A stretch of DNA of 64,000 nucleotides from Ruegeria marina (GTDB taxonomy: Bacteria; Pseudomonadota; Alphaproteobacteria; Rhodobacterales; Rhodobacteraceae), in NCBI RefSeq assembly GCF_900101475.1, contig NZ_FMZV01000003.1, positions 310,001 through 374,000 on the forward strand. Direction: 5' to 3'. Shown here piece by piece: positions 55,221-64,000 of this stretch (positions are counted from its first letter, which is position 1; each line of letters starts with the position of its first letter). The translations under genes and the position numbers were made by a program. The notes beneath the pieces are model-generated. The model was given only the letters and a program-made list of their open reading frames with translations, had not been told where the DNA came from and searched no databases.

Positions 55221-55870
55221 CCAGCCTTCCCTTCCCTCTTGCCGCCGAACCCGACGAACTTGCCGCCGAAACCGGGCGCAGGCTGTTCGCCGGACAGTCG
55301 GAATTCGTCAAAGGCGTGGTCGCCATGTCCGGCCTGCCGCCCGCAGACCGGATCGAGGTCTGTTTCGCCGGCCGGTCGAATGTCGGCAAGTCGAGCCTGA
55401 TCAATGCGCTGACCGGCACCAAGGGGCTGGCGCGCGCGTCCAACACGCCGGGGCGGACACAGGAGATCAACTACTTTACCCAGGGCCCCGATCTTTATCT
55501 GGTCGACCTGCCAGGCTATGGCTATGCCAACGCGCCACTCAAGATCGTCGAGAAATGGCAGAAACTGCTGAAACAATATCTGAGCGGCCGCCAGACCCTG
55601 CGCCGTGCCTTTGTGCTGATCGACGCCCGCCACGGGGTCAAGGCGGTCGATGACGAGATCATGAAACTGCTCGACACCAGCGCGGTGACCTTTCAATGCG
55701 TGCTGACAAAGGCCGACAAGGTCAAGGCCGCGGAACGGGAAAAGGTGCTGGCGCAGGTGCGCGGCGCGCTGGCCAGGCATCCCGCCGCCTTTCCGGAAAT
55801 CGTCTTGACCTCGTCAGAAAAAGGCGATGGCATCCCGACTCTGAGGTCCATCATCGCCCATCTGGTCTGA
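55217..55870 (+). CDS. engB: Ribosome biogenesis GTPase YihA/EngB
   Basis: This 217-aa GTPase acts in assembly of the large ribosomal subunit. The motifs are G1 GRSNVGKSS, G2 region NTPGRTQEIN, G3 DLPGYGYA and G4 TKADKVK. ATG 55217 overlaps the MOSC stop. It converges on the SDR gene 15 bases away. Confidence 0.95.
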   Translation: MTSLPFPLAAEPDELAAETGRRLFAGQSEFVKGVVAMSGLPPADRIEVCFAGRSNVGKSSLINALTGTKGLARASNTPGRTQEINYFTQGPDLYLVDLPGYGYANAPLKIVEKWQKLLKQYLSGRQTLRRAFVLIDARHGVKAVDDEIMKLLDTSAVTFQCVLTKADKVKAAEREKVLAQVRGALARHPAAFPEIVLTSSEKGDGIPTLRSIIAHLV

Positions 55871-55885
55871 GAGAGTGGCTCGGCA

Positions 55886-56614
55886 TCAGACGTGCTGGGC
55901 GCCATTCACCTCGATTTCGGTTCCCGAGATGTAAGAGCTTTCCGGAGAACAGAGGAAATAGATCGCCGCGGCCACCTCGGCGGGTTGCCCAAGGCGCTGC
56001 AAGGGCAGTTTCTCGACTATCTTCTCGGTTCCGGGACTAAGGATCGAGGTTTCGACCTCGCCTGGTGCGATCGCATTGACCCGCACGCCCAAGGGGCCGA
56101 AATCATGCGCCATCTCGCGCGTCAGGGCCGCCAGCGCGGCCTTTGACGTCGCATAGGCGGCACCGGCAAAGGGGTGCACACGTGATCCGGCGATGGATGT
56201 CACGTTGACCACCGAGCCCTTGGCGGCTGCCAGTTCATCCTTCAGAGACCGCGCCAGCACCACCGGCGCAAAGAAGTTGACATGAAACACATGCCCCCAG
56301 TCCGACAGGTCGGTGCTCAGCGTGCTGAGCCGCTCGCCATTCGGCCCTTTGGGTGAAATCCCCGCATTGTTGACCAGCGCATCCAGCCGGCCATTCAGCT
56401 TCGCCCGAATGGTTTCCGCGGCGGCGATGGTGGCTTGCGGGTCGCTCAGGTCGATCTCGACATGATTACGCTCGCCGTTGCTCCAAGGGCATCCCGGCGG
56501 GACCGGTTCGCGTGAACAGGTGATTACCCGCCAGCCTTCGGCGACGAACCGTCTCACGGTCGCATGACCAATACCCCGGCTGGCGCCGGTCAGGACAAGT
56601 GTTTTCTGTGGCAT
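55886..56614 (-). CDS. Short-chain dehydrogenase/reductase
   Basis: This 242-aa Rossmann enzyme shows the classical SDR motifs: TGASRGIG cofactor site, NNAGI, a serine in NVTSIAGS and catalytic YATSK. The Arg-poor turn makes the NAD/NADP choice unclear. ATG 56614 (MPQKTLVLTG) is used over 56671. It lies in reverse orientation between engB and argB, two genes I would expect to find in line. Confidence 0.93.
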   Translation of the reverse strand: MPQKTLVLTGASRGIGHATVRRFVAEGWRVITCSREPVPPGCPWSNGERNHVEIDLSDPQATIAAAETIRAKLNGRLDALVNNAGISPKGPNGERLSTLSTDLSDWGHVFHVNFFAPVVLARSLKDELAAAKGSVVNVTSIAGSRVHPFAGAAYATSKAALAALTREMAHDFGPLGVRVNAIAPGEVETSILSPGTEKIVEKLPLQRLGQPAEVAAAIYFLCSPESSYISGTEIEVNGAQHV

Positions 56615-56728
56615 GTTTCGCCCTCGGTGGCAGATTTTCACGGAGAGTAACATAGCGCCAACCAGTGGCAATGCCCTTGGCAGACGCCCTTAAAAGCCCT
56701 AACACGGGGCGCCAGAGGGACCCTTGCC

Positions 56729-57592
56729 ATGAAGAAACGAGACATGAATCGCGATTGGATTGCCACAGCCGCCACGCTCAATGCCGCCCTGCCTTATCTT
56801 CAGCGTTACGATGACGCAGTCGTCGTGATCAAGCTGGGCGGCCACGCCATGGGCAGCGACGAAGGCATGGAAAGCTTTGCCCGGGACGTGGTGCTCCTGC
56901 GTCAGGTGGGTGTGAACCCGGTCGTTGTGCATGGCGGCGGACCGATGATCAATGCGATGCTCGACAAGCTCGACATCCAGTCGGAATTCGTGAACGGCAA
57001 GCGGGTCACCGATACCGCGACGGTCGAGGTGGTCGAGATGGTTCTGTCCGGCGTCGTCAACAAGCGCATCGTACAGGCAATCAACCGTCAGGGCGGCAAG
57101 GCTGTGGGCCTTTCAGGCAAGGATGCCGACCTGATGATCTGTGACCAGACCGACCCCAGCCTGGGCTTCGTGGGGACGCCTTCGAAGATGAACCCCGAAT
57201 TGCTGCGCAACCTCTTTGCCCATGACATCATCCCGGTGATTGCGCCGCTCGGGGCCGGGCGCAATGGTGAGACGTTCAACATCAACGGCGACACCGCGGC
57301 AGGCGCCATCGCAGGGGCGCTGAAAGCCGACCGACTGCTGCTGCTGACAGATGTTTCGGGCGTGAAGAATGCCAATGGCGAAGTTCTGACCGAACTCAAG
57401 GCCGCCCAGATCCGCGAAATGGTCGCGGATGGAACGATTGCTGGCGGCATGATCCCCAAGACAGAGACAGCGCTCGATGCACTCGACAAGGGTGTGCGCG
57501 CTGTCGTCATCCTTGATGGTCGTGTCGCCAACGCGGTGCTGCTGGAACTTTACACCGAACATGGCGCGGGGTCACTGATCCGCGCCGAGTAA
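56729..57592 (+). CDS. argB: Acetylglutamate kinase
   Basis: This 287-aa enzyme phosphorylates N-acetylglutamate, step two of arginine synthesis. [10 protein letters not shown] (phosphate loop), [11 protein letters not shown] and [20 protein letters not shown] are conserved. The N-terminal helix ([12 protein letters not shown]) is the extension found in arginine-inhibited hexameric forms. ATG 56729 follows AGAGGGA. Confidence 0.97.
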   Translation: MKKRDMNRDWIATAATLNAALPYLQRYDDAVVVIKLGGHAMGSDEGMESFARDVVLLRQVGVNPVVVHGGGPMINAMLDKLDIQSEFVNGKRVTDTATVEVVEMVLSGVVNKRIVQAINRQGGKAVGLSGKDADLMICDQTDPSLGFVGTPSKMNPELLRNLFAHDIIPVIAPLGAGRNGETFNINGDTAAGAIAGALKADRLLLLTDVSGVKNANGEVLTELKAAQIREMVADGTIAGGMIPKTETALDALDKGVRAVVILDGRVANAVLLELYTEHGAGSLIRAE

Positions 57593-57631
57593 ACGGATAT
57601 TGAATAAAGCGGGCTTGCGTTCTTCCGTCAC

Positions 57632-58444
57632 ATGCACAAATGTGAATGGATGGAGAATGAAAGCCTGATCCGTCTGGCTGTGTTCATCGGCCTTTTCGCT
57701 ATGTTCGCCGTTTGCGAGCGGCTTGCCCCCCGCCGCGGGACGCATCCGCGCCGGCCAAGGCGCTGGCTGACGAACCTGTCGATATCTGTACTGAACACTG
57801 TCACGCTCCGCATGATGGCCTTTGGGTTGCCGTTGCTTGCAGTTGGCGCAGCTCTGGATGCTTCGGCGCAAGGCTGGGGGCTGTTCAACCATCTGGGGTG
57901 GCCGGCATGGGCCGAAACCGTGCTGGCCGTACTCATTCTGGACTTTGCGATCTGGGCGCAGCATCTGGTCACTCACAAGATACCGTTGCTTTGGCGTCTC
58001 CACCGGGTTCATCACGCCGATACCGATATTGATGTCACCACGGCGATCCGGTTCCACCCGGTCGAGATTGCCCTATCCATGCTTCTCAAGATCGGGCTTG
58101 TCTACCTGCTCGGGGCTTCTGCCCTGGCAGTGGTCCTGTTCGAAATCCTGTTGAATGGCACTGCCCTGTTTACACATTCGAACCTCAGGTTGCCCCTTGC
58201 ACTGGATAGCCTGCTGCGCAAGGTTCTTGTCACCCCCGACATGCACCGGGTACATCATTCGGTGCTGCGCGAGGAGCATGACAGCAACTATGGCTTTGCC
58301 TTGTCGATCTGGGATCGTTTGATGGGAACCTATGTGGCGCAGCCCTCAAAGGGGCATGAAGGGATGACCATCGGTCTTGGCTGGCAGGACGATAACCCCT
58401 CGCAACTGGGCTGGAGCCTGCTCCTGCCGTTTCGCCGCCGATGA
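57632..58444 (+). CDS. Sterol desaturase/fatty-acid hydroxylase family protein
   Basis: This 270-aa membrane protein has the histidine clusters of the superfamily: HLVTH, LHRVHHAD and DMHRVHHSVL, which bind a di-iron centre. It should hydroxylate or desaturate a lipid. ATG 57632 is used; ATG 57650 in frame is equally possible. It overlaps the next gene by 4 bases, the start of a three-gene coupled unit. Confidence 0.9.
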   Translation: MHKCEWMENESLIRLAVFIGLFAMFAVCERLAPRRGTHPRRPRRWLTNLSISVLNTVTLRMMAFGLPLLAVGAALDASAQGWGLFNHLGWPAWAETVLAVLILDFAIWAQHLVTHKIPLLWRLHRVHHADTDIDVTTAIRFHPVEIALSMLLKIGLVYLLGASALAVVLFEILLNGTALFTHSNLRLPLALDSLLRKVLVTPDMHRVHHSVLREEHDSNYGFALSIWDRLMGTYVAQPSKGHEGMTIGLGWQDDNPSQLGWSLLLPFRRR

Positions 58445-59076
58445 TCCTTGGAGAGATCACCACCGCCGCAGCCGAATCCGCGCTGATCGTGATGGGCGGG
58501 CTGCATCCTTCGGACAACGAAGCGACCGTAATTCTGCTGGGGACCGGGCCGGGCTTCTGGTCAGTGTTCACGGCCGCGCCGGAGTATCTCGACGGGGCCC
58601 CCGATCCGCTGGACCGGTGGTCAAAGCGGGTGATTGGCGCCATGGCCGACGCGGCCGGGGCGACGACACAATACCCTTCGGACGGACCGCCATACCCGCC
58701 GTTCATCGCTTGGGCACTGGCGTCGGGCCGGTTTCACACCAGCCCAATCGGCATGATGGTACATGATACCGTCGGACTGATGATCTCGCTCCGTGGCGCG
58801 ATCCTGCTGCCCGCGCGTATCGAACTGCCACCGGCTGACTTCCCGCATCCCTGCCCCGACTGTGACGCCCCCTGCACACGCGCCTGCCCCGTCGGAGCCC
58901 TGTCCGCCGAACGGGCCTATGACGTAGCCGCCTGTCACGGATATCTGGACACCGCCGCTGGGTCTGATTGTATGGATAACGGCTGTGCTGCCCGACTCGC
59001 TTGCCCCCTTAGTGCTGGAGCGCACCGGGATCCTGCCCAGTCCGCACTCCATATGAAGGCGTTTTTTCGCAGATGA
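58441..59076 (+). CDS. Ferredoxin-like cysteine-rich protein
   Basis: In this 211-aa protein the C-terminal 70 residues hold CPDCDAPCTRACP (C-x2-C-x3-C-x3-CP) and CMDNGCAARLACP, like the iron-sulfur part of epoxyqueuosine reductase-type proteins. The N-terminal 140 residues are not recognised by me. It overlaps both neighbours by 4 bases. It may pass electrons to the di-iron hydroxylase upstream (inference from coupling). Confidence 0.8.
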   Translation: MILGEITTAAAESALIVMGGLHPSDNEATVILLGTGPGFWSVFTAAPEYLDGAPDPLDRWSKRVIGAMADAAGATTQYPSDGPPYPPFIAWALASGRFHTSPIGMMVHDTVGLMISLRGAILLPARIELPPADFPHPCPDCDAPCTRACPVGALSAERAYDVAACHGYLDTAAGSDCMDNGCAARLACPLSAGAHRDPAQSALHMKAFFRR

Positions 59077-59570
59077 CCCGCACCCTGATCCTGACCCGGC
59101 ATGCCAAGTCCTCCTGGGGCGATCATACCCTGAGCGATCACGCCCGTCCGCTCAACAATCGTGGCCGAAAGTCCGCCGTGGCTCTTGGCGAATGGCTGCG
59201 CGACAAAGGATGGATCCCCGATCAGGTTCTGTGTTCCTCCGCGGTGCGCACGCGGGAAACCTGGGCCGGGATGGCGTTTGACGATCCCCGGCCGCACTTT
59301 ACCGACGCGCTCTATCATGCCGGTCCGACAGAAATTCTGGAGACCTTGAAAGCGGCCACCGGCACATCCGTTTTACTGCTGGGGCACAATCCGGGAATCG
59401 CCGAGTTTGCCGGCAACATCGTTGAAGAAGCACCCTCCCACGCGCGTTTCTTCGATTATCCGACCGGCGCTACAACCGTGATCGAGTTTGCAATCGACGC
59501 GTGGGGCGATGTTCGATGGCACAGCGGCGAAGTACTGGACTTCGTGGTGCCACGCGAACTGATCGAATAG
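59073..59570 (+). CDS. SixA-like histidine phosphatase
   Basis: This 165-aa member of the histidine phosphatase superfamily has the RHx motif LTRHAKSSWGD, the second arginine region SSAVRTRETW and the late histidine LLGHNPGI. SixA dephosphorylates Hpt phosphohistidine; small RHG proteins of this size often have other substrates. It ends a coupled trio and is followed by a terminator. Confidence 0.9.
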   Translation: MTRTLILTRHAKSSWGDHTLSDHARPLNNRGRKSAVALGEWLRDKGWIPDQVLCSSAVRTRETWAGMAFDDPRPHFTDALYHAGPTEILETLKAATGTSVLLLGHNPGIAEFAGNIVEEAPSHARFFDYPTGATTVIEFAIDAWGDVRWHSGEVLDFVVPRELIE

Positions 59571-59571
59571 A

Positions 59572-59596
59572 AAAGGGCGGGGACTTCCCGCCCTTT
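59572..59596. terminator. Terminator between SixA-like gene and bztD
   Basis: AAAGGGCGGG at 59572-59581 pairs with CCCGCCCTTT at 59587-59596 around a 5-base loop. It lies directly after the SixA-like stop and 18 bases from the bztD stop, with T-rich ends on both strands, so it serves both convergent units. Confidence 0.85.
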
Positions 59597-59614
59597 CTCG
59601 TCTCTTCAAACCGT

Positions 59615-60379
59615 TCAATGTCCCAGAATCTGGCTGAGGAACAGCTTGGTCCGGTCGCTTTTAGGATTGAGAAAGAACTCTTCGGGTTCATTCTGTTCCA
59701 CGATCTGGCCCGCATCCATGAAGATGACGCGGTTGGCGACCTGGCGGGCAAAGCCCATCTCGTGCGTCACGCAGAGCATGGTCATGCCTTCCTCGGCCAG
59801 TTCGATCATGGTGTCGAGCACTTCCTTGATCATCTCGGGGTCAAGTGCCGAGGTCGGTTCGTCGAACAGCATGATGCGCGGCCGCATGCACAGGCTGCGG
59901 GCGATGGCCACGCGCTGCTGCTGACCGCCTGACAACTGGCCGGGATACTTGTTGGCCTGTTCGGGGATCTTGACCTTTTCCAGGAAATGCATCGCCGTCG
60001 CTTCGGCTTCCTTCCGGGGAATCTTGCGTACCCAGATCGGCGCCAGCGTACAGTTCTCCAGAATGGTCAGGTGCGGGAACAGGTTGAAGTGCTGGAACAC
60101 CATCCCGACCTCTGACCGGATCTTGTCGACATTCTTGAGGTCGGAGGACAGCAAGGTGCCATCCACGGTGATCGAGCCCTGCTGGTGTTCCTCCAGCGCG
60201 TTGATGCAGCGGATCAGGGTCGACTTGCCCGAACCGGAGGGACCGCAGATCACGATCCGCTCACCCTGGTAGACGGTCAGGTTGATGTCCCGCAGCACGT
60301 GGAACGCCCCGTACCACTTGTTCATCTTGTCGATGGTGATCGCTACCTGGTCAGAGACCTTCATTTGAGCTTCAGCCAT
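59615..60379 (-). CDS. bztD: Glutamate/glutamine/aspartate/asparagine ABC transporter ATPase
   Basis: This 254-aa polar-amino-acid-type ATPase has Walker [10 protein letters not shown], signature [12 protein letters not shown] and Walker [15 protein letters not shown]. It powers the BztBC permease. ATG 60379 begins [10 protein letters not shown]. It is the last gene of the bztABCD operon, 12 bases after bztC. Confidence 0.95.
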   Translation of the reverse strand: MAEAQMKVSDQVAITIDKMNKWYGAFHVLRDINLTVYQGERIVICGPSGSGKSTLIRCINALEEHQQGSITVDGTLLSSDLKNVDKIRSEVGMVFQHFNLFPHLTILENCTLAPIWVRKIPRKEAEATAMHFLEKVKIPEQANKYPGQLSGGQQQRVAIARSLCMRPRIMLFDEPTSALDPEMIKEVLDTMIELAEEGMTMLCVTHEMGFARQVANRVIFMDAGQIVEQNEPEEFFLNPKSDRTKLFLSQILGH

Positions 60380-60391
60380 TGTCTGGCCTCC

Positions 60392-61690
60392 TTATCGATG
60401 GTCGGTCGCAAGACGGCGTTCCAGCCACTGCGAGTATTGTGAAATCCCGTAACAGACGACGAAGAACAGCGCGGCGGCAAAGCCCAGCAGTTCCCAATAG
60501 ACACCGTTCCATTCAGTCGAGGCGAGGATCGGACCGCGGATCATGCCAACCAGGTCGAACATCGAGATGACCGACACAAGGGTCGTATCCTTGAACAGGC
60601 CCACCGCCACGTTGACGATCCCGGGAATCGAGATCTTCAGCGCCTGCGGCAGGATGATCAGCCGCATCGCCTGAGCATAGTCCAGCCCCAGCGAATCTGC
60701 CGCCTCGTACTGCCCGCGCGGCAGAGCCGCCAGGCCGCCGCGGATGACCTCGGCGATATAGGCGGAGGAGAACATGGTGATCATGATCACCACGCGCAGG
60801 AACAGGTCGACGGTTGATTCCGGCGGGAAGAAATAGGACAGCATGACACTGGCCACGAACAGCAGCGTGATCAGCGGAACGCCCCGGATAAACTCGATGA
60901 AGACCACGCAGATCCACTTGATCAGCGGCATGCTCGACTGCCGGCCCAGCGCCAGCGCAATCCCGATTGGCAGGGACAGGGACACGCAGGTCACCCCCAG
61001 CATCATGTTCAGCATGAAGCCGCCCAGATCCCGGCTGGGAACCGCGGGAAGCAGCGCATTGTCCGAAGCGCCTTCGGGGATAAGCACGCCGCCCAACGTC
61101 CAGACGACCAGGGCCGCCACGATCCCGCCAAAGAACCCGGCTGCAAAGTTCGATGCAACCAGACGCTGGTAGACCAGGCCACCCACAACGCAGCCCGCCA
61201 GCGCCAGTAGCGGCGTCAGGATGGTGCCGCCCCAGATCAGCCAGAAGGCCAGGAACGGGTAGAGCCCGGTGAAGATCAGCAGCTTGCGCGGAAGATCGAA
61301 GAACAGGACCGGGGCCGCCGCGATGAACAGCAGCACGAAGGCCAGGGTCGGGCGCCAGTACTCATCCGCGGGATACTTGAACCCGTAGAGCAGCTGAGGC
61401 CAGCGTTCGGTCAGCACGGCAAAGCAGGCGCCACTGGTGCCATTCAGGATTTCACGGCATTCGCTCAGGCTGCTGGCGGTCCAGACCCCGTTCAGGATCC
61501 AGGGCAGTGTCGGCGACAGGATCAGGTAGATCGCGTAGATCGACAGCAGGGTCAGGACCGAGTTTGCAGGGGAGGCGAACAGGTTCTCGCGCATCCACTT
61601 GACCGGCCCCGAGGCCACTCCGGGCGGAGGGGATTCGGGTACGAACTCGGTCCGGACGAAGGCGACGTCATGGGCATGTTGCTCGGACAT
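60392..61690 (-). CDS. bztC: Amino-acid ABC transporter permease BztC
   Basis: This 432-aa permease is longer than usual PAAT permeases because of an extra N-terminal membrane region (about residues 40-200). The C-terminal permease domain has EFIRGVPLITLLFVAS and the EAA loop EAADSLGLDYAQAMRLIILP. Paired with BztB, also long, it identifies the bzt/aap type. Confidence 0.94.
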   Translation of the reverse strand: MSEQHAHDVAFVRTEFVPESPPPGVASGPVKWMRENLFASPANSVLTLLSIYAIYLILSPTLPWILNGVWTASSLSECREILNGTSGACFAVLTERWPQLLYGFKYPADEYWRPTLAFVLLFIAAAPVLFFDLPRKLLIFTGLYPFLAFWLIWGGTILTPLLALAGCVVGGLVYQRLVASNFAAGFFGGIVAALVVWTLGGVLIPEGASDNALLPAVPSRDLGGFMLNMMLGVTCVSLSLPIGIALALGRQSSMPLIKWICVVFIEFIRGVPLITLLFVASVMLSYFFPPESTVDLFLRVVIMITMFSSAYIAEVIRGGLAALPRGQYEAADSLGLDYAQAMRLIILPQALKISIPGIVNVAVGLFKDTTLVSVISMFDLVGMIRGPILASTEWNGVYWELLGFAAALFFVVCYGISQYSQWLERRLATDHR

Positions 61691-61693
61691 GGC

Positions 61694-62908
61694 TCAGCGC
61701 TCCTTCAGCTTGATGGCGTTATTGTAGACGTTCATGAAGGCCGAGATGCACAACGAGATCGTCAGGTAGAACAGCATCAGCAACAGTACGCATTCGATCG
61801 CGCGACCCGTCTGGTTCAGCGTGATCCCGCCCAGAGTGGCAGTGATGTCGGCATATCCCACGGCAATGGCCAGCGACGAGTTCTTGGTGATGTTGAGATA
61901 CTGCGAAATCAGCGGCGGGATGATCACCCGCAGGGCCTGCGGCAGGATCACAAGGCTCATGATCCGGCCCGAGCGCAACCCCAGGGCCGCGGCGGCCTCG
62001 GTCTGGCCCTTGCTCACCGCCTGGATGCCTGCTCGCACGTTTTCGGCGATGAAGGCGCCGGTATAGATCGACAGCGCGAACCACAAGGCGATCAGCGGGC
62101 CACCAACCTTGATCCCGCCCTGGAAGTTGAAACCTTTCAGTTCGGGCACATCCAGCGTGACCGGTTTGCCCATGATGAAGAACATCAGGATCGTGGGCAG
62201 GAAGAACAGCGCGATACTGGGCCAGAAAACAGGCAGCAACCGGCCGGTGTCATACAACAGCTTGGTTGTGTACTTGCGGTAGGCGATGATCGCCACGATC
62301 GAGGCCACGAAGGTCAGAACCACCACCATCGAACCCGGTCCCCAGACCGGCGCAGGGGTGTAGATGCCACGGTTGGTGAAGGCAAAGGACCCCATGACCA
62401 TGCTGGCATCCGGTTCGGCGCCACGAAATGCGCTGGGGGCCGGCAGAACCGCGGTCATGATGGTGAAGATGATGATGATCCAGATCAGCACCGGGATGTT
62501 CCGGAAGATCTCGACGTAGAATGCCATCAGCTTGGACACCAGCCAGTTGTTCGACAACCGGAGTACACCGGCCAGAACTCCGAATATGGTGGCCGTCACA
62601 CAGGCCAGCACCGCCACGACCAGCGTGTTCAGCACGCCGACCACCGCCGCTCGGGCATGAGACGACTGGCTGTCATACTCGACCAGCGTCTGGTTGATGT
62701 CATACCCGGCAGGCGCGCCGAGGAATTCGAACGAAATGTTCAGCCCGGCAGCGCGCAGGTTGCTGATCAGGTTGCTGCCCAGGTAGAAGATCGATAACGC
62801 CAGCAGCAGCGCGGCCAGCGCCTGGAAGGTCAGTGAGCGATACCGAGTATCGTAAACCAGCATCGACAGGCGGAATTGCTGTGTCGGTGGATCTGATAAT
62901 GTTGTCAT
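61694..62908 (-). CDS. bztB: Amino-acid ABC transporter permease BztB
   Basis: This 404-aa permease has the conserved EIFRNIPVLIWIIIIF segment and EAA loop TEAAAALGLRSGRIMSLVIL. It stops 3 bases before bztC. ATG 62908 is separated from bztA by 129 bases that contain a strong hairpin with a T tract. Confidence 0.94.
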   Translation of the reverse strand: MTTLSDPPTQQFRLSMLVYDTRYRSLTFQALAALLLALSIFYLGSNLISNLRAAGLNISFEFLGAPAGYDINQTLVEYDSQSSHARAAVVGVLNTLVVAVLACVTATIFGVLAGVLRLSNNWLVSKLMAFYVEIFRNIPVLIWIIIIFTIMTAVLPAPSAFRGAEPDASMVMGSFAFTNRGIYTPAPVWGPGSMVVVLTFVASIVAIIAYRKYTTKLLYDTGRLLPVFWPSIALFFLPTILMFFIMGKPVTLDVPELKGFNFQGGIKVGGPLIALWFALSIYTGAFIAENVRAGIQAVSKGQTEAAAALGLRSGRIMSLVILPQALRVIIPPLISQYLNITKNSSLAIAVGYADITATLGGITLNQTGRAIECVLLLMLFYLTISLCISAFMNVYNNAIKLKER

Positions 62909-62997
62909 GAATGACGTCCCCGTAGAGGTCCGATCGTCTTGTTTTGGCCCGGTTAAACCCCGGCTCGGTCGCGATCGGTTTGATCTGTTCGCATATG

Positions 62998-63027
62998 AAA
63001 AGGGCGCAGGTTGCCCTGCGCCCTTTT
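62998..63027 (-). terminator. Intra-operon terminator/attenuator after bztA
   Basis: AAAAGGGCGCAGG (63027-63015 on the minus strand) pairs with CCTGCGCCCTTTT (63010-62998), giving a 13-bp stem that ends in T residues. It lies 10 bases after the bztA stop and upstream of bztB, as expected where a binding protein is made in excess of its permease. Confidence 0.82.
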
Positions 63028-63037
63028 GCAGGAATGT

Positions 63038-64000
63038 TTAGCGGAACGGCGGCGAATACAGCAGGCCGCCATCAGTCCATTGGGCGTTCAGGCCGCGTGC
63101 CAGACCGATCGGGGTGCTTTCGCCGATGTTCTGGGCGAAGACCTCGCCATAGTTGCCACCAACCTTGATCGCGCGCATGGCCCACTGGGCGTCCAGGCCC
63201 AGCATTTCACCCAGGGTGCCTTCGGTGCCGAGGATACGGTTGATTTCCGGGTTGTTGGTACCGGCTGCCATCTCGTCGATATTCGCCGAGGTTACACCAT
63301 ATTCTTCGGCCGAGATCAGGGCGTTCAGCGTCCAGCGAACGACGTCCGCCCACTCGTTGTCGCCGTGGCGGACGAGCGGTCCGAGCGGCTCTTTCGAGAT
63401 GATTTCAGGCAGCAGGACGTGATCGCCCGGGTTCTCGAACGTGGCGCGGGTTGCAGCCAGGCCCGACGCGTCGGTGGTGTACACGTCACATGCACCAGCC
63501 AGGTACTGCTGTTGCGCTTCGGCGTTGGTTTCGATCGGAACCGGCTCGTAGCTGATGTTGTTGGCGCGGAAGAAATCCGCGAGGTTCAGTTCGGTGGTGG
63601 TACCAGTCTGGATGCAGACAGTGGCGCCGTCCAGTTCCTTTGCCGAGGACACGCCCAGCGCCTTGGGAACCATGAAGCCCTGTCCGTCATAGTAGTTGAC
63701 GCCCACGAATTCGAACTTCAGGTCCACATCGCGGCTGAAGGTCCAGGTAGTGTTGCGGGCCAATACGTCGACTTCGCCGGATGCCAGGGCGGTGAAGCGG
63801 GTCTTGCCGGTGGTCGGGACAAACTCGACCGCGTTGCCATCACCCAGCACGGCAGCAGCAACTGCACGGCACAGGGCCACGTCAAAACCTTTCCACTCCC
63901 CATTCGAATCCGGTGCCGCAAAGCCAACCAGGCCGGTGGTCACACCGCAGTTCAGCTTGCCGCGAGCCTTGACGTCATCAATGGTGCCTGCGGCAGCAGC
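63038..64000 (-). CDS. bztA: Amino-acid ABC transporter binding protein BztA (5' end outside the window)
   Basis: The visible 320 residues are the C-terminal part of a periplasmic glutamate/glutamine/aspartate/asparagine-binding protein. Reading continues past 64000 with VKARGKLNCGVTTGLVGFAA at the visible N-side, GFDVALCRAVAAAVLGD and a TAA stop at 63038. Only the signal peptide and a few residues are missing. It is the first gene of the bzt operon. Confidence 0.95.
   Translation of the reverse strand, partial: AAAAGTIDDVKARGKLNCGVTTGLVGFAAPDSNGEWKGFDVALCRAVAAAVLGDGNAVEFVPTTGKTRFTALASGEVDVLARNTTWTFSRDVDLKFEFVGVNYYDGQGFMVPKALGVSSAKELDGATVCIQTGTTTELNLADFFRANNISYEPVPIETNAEAQQQYLAGACDVYTTDASGLAATRATFENPGDHVLLPEIISKEPLGPLVRHGDNEWADVVRWTLNALISAEEYGVTSANIDEMAAGTNNPEINRILGTEGTLGEMLGLDAQWAMRAIKVGGNYGEVFAQNIGESTPIGLARGLNAQWTDGGLLYSPPFR

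Overview
The window is a 64-kb piece of a GC-rich alphaproteobacterial chromosome. Gene content and protein style point to the Roseobacter group of the Rhodobacteraceae (Ruegeria-like). The indicators are a bzt-type amino-acid ABC transporter, TRAP and LIV transporters, a box benzoate cluster with a BoxR-type regulator, an Irr-type iron box before an mbfA gene, and the yidC-MOSC-engB-argB neighbourhood. This assignment is inference from family knowledge; no 16S gene is present.

Layout. 1-9.8 kb is housekeeping: polA, a DUF2798 protein, an EamA transporter, then a leftward block (M17 aminopeptidase, NlpC/P60 peptidase, sulfurtransferase, aminotransferase) whose members mostly overlap by 1-4 bases, a degenerate Hpt-like protein and a beta-carbonic anhydrase. 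9.8-14.3 kb holds two small leftward genes (one only 59 codons), asd, an MFS transporter and a DUF3095 protein that looks related to class III cyclases. 14.3-19.2 kb is a complete LIV-type ABC operon. 19.4-25.9 kb is a decaying aromatic-catabolism region: hpaI, an aromatic amino-acid decarboxylase, a shredded hpaD dioxygenase remnant, an HpaR-like regulator, then gentisate dioxygenase, a fumarylpyruvate-hydrolase-like gene and a monooxygenase with an out-of-frame internal deletion.

25.9-39.8 kb is the most coherent system: TRAP transporter and acyl-CoA ligase, benzoate-CoA ligase with an alpha/beta hydrolase and a DUF309 protein, boxC, boxB, a 58-aa four-cysteine protein, boxA and boxR. The upstream region of each of its four transcription units carries one to three copies of an NGCA-N6-TGCN element, eight in all. 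I read these as BoxR operators that tie uptake, activation, epoxidation/ring cleavage and regulator synthesis together. No boxD aldehyde dehydrogenase is in the window.

39.8-50 kb is mixed: a YcaQ-type glycosylase, a LacI-type regulator, tRNA-Arg(CCU), an AEC transporter, mbfA with a perfect Irr-like palindrome, a TetR regulator, rpsO, an RTX-repeat protein, DUF1643, a frameshifted LysR gene and an AidB-like dehydrogenase. 50-59.6 kb has ttcA, an EAL protein with a ruined GGDEF, yidC-MOSC-engB, an SDR, argB, and a translationally coupled sterol-desaturase/ferredoxin/SixA trio. 59.6-64 kb is the bztABCD amino-acid uptake operon, with bztA cut by the window edge.
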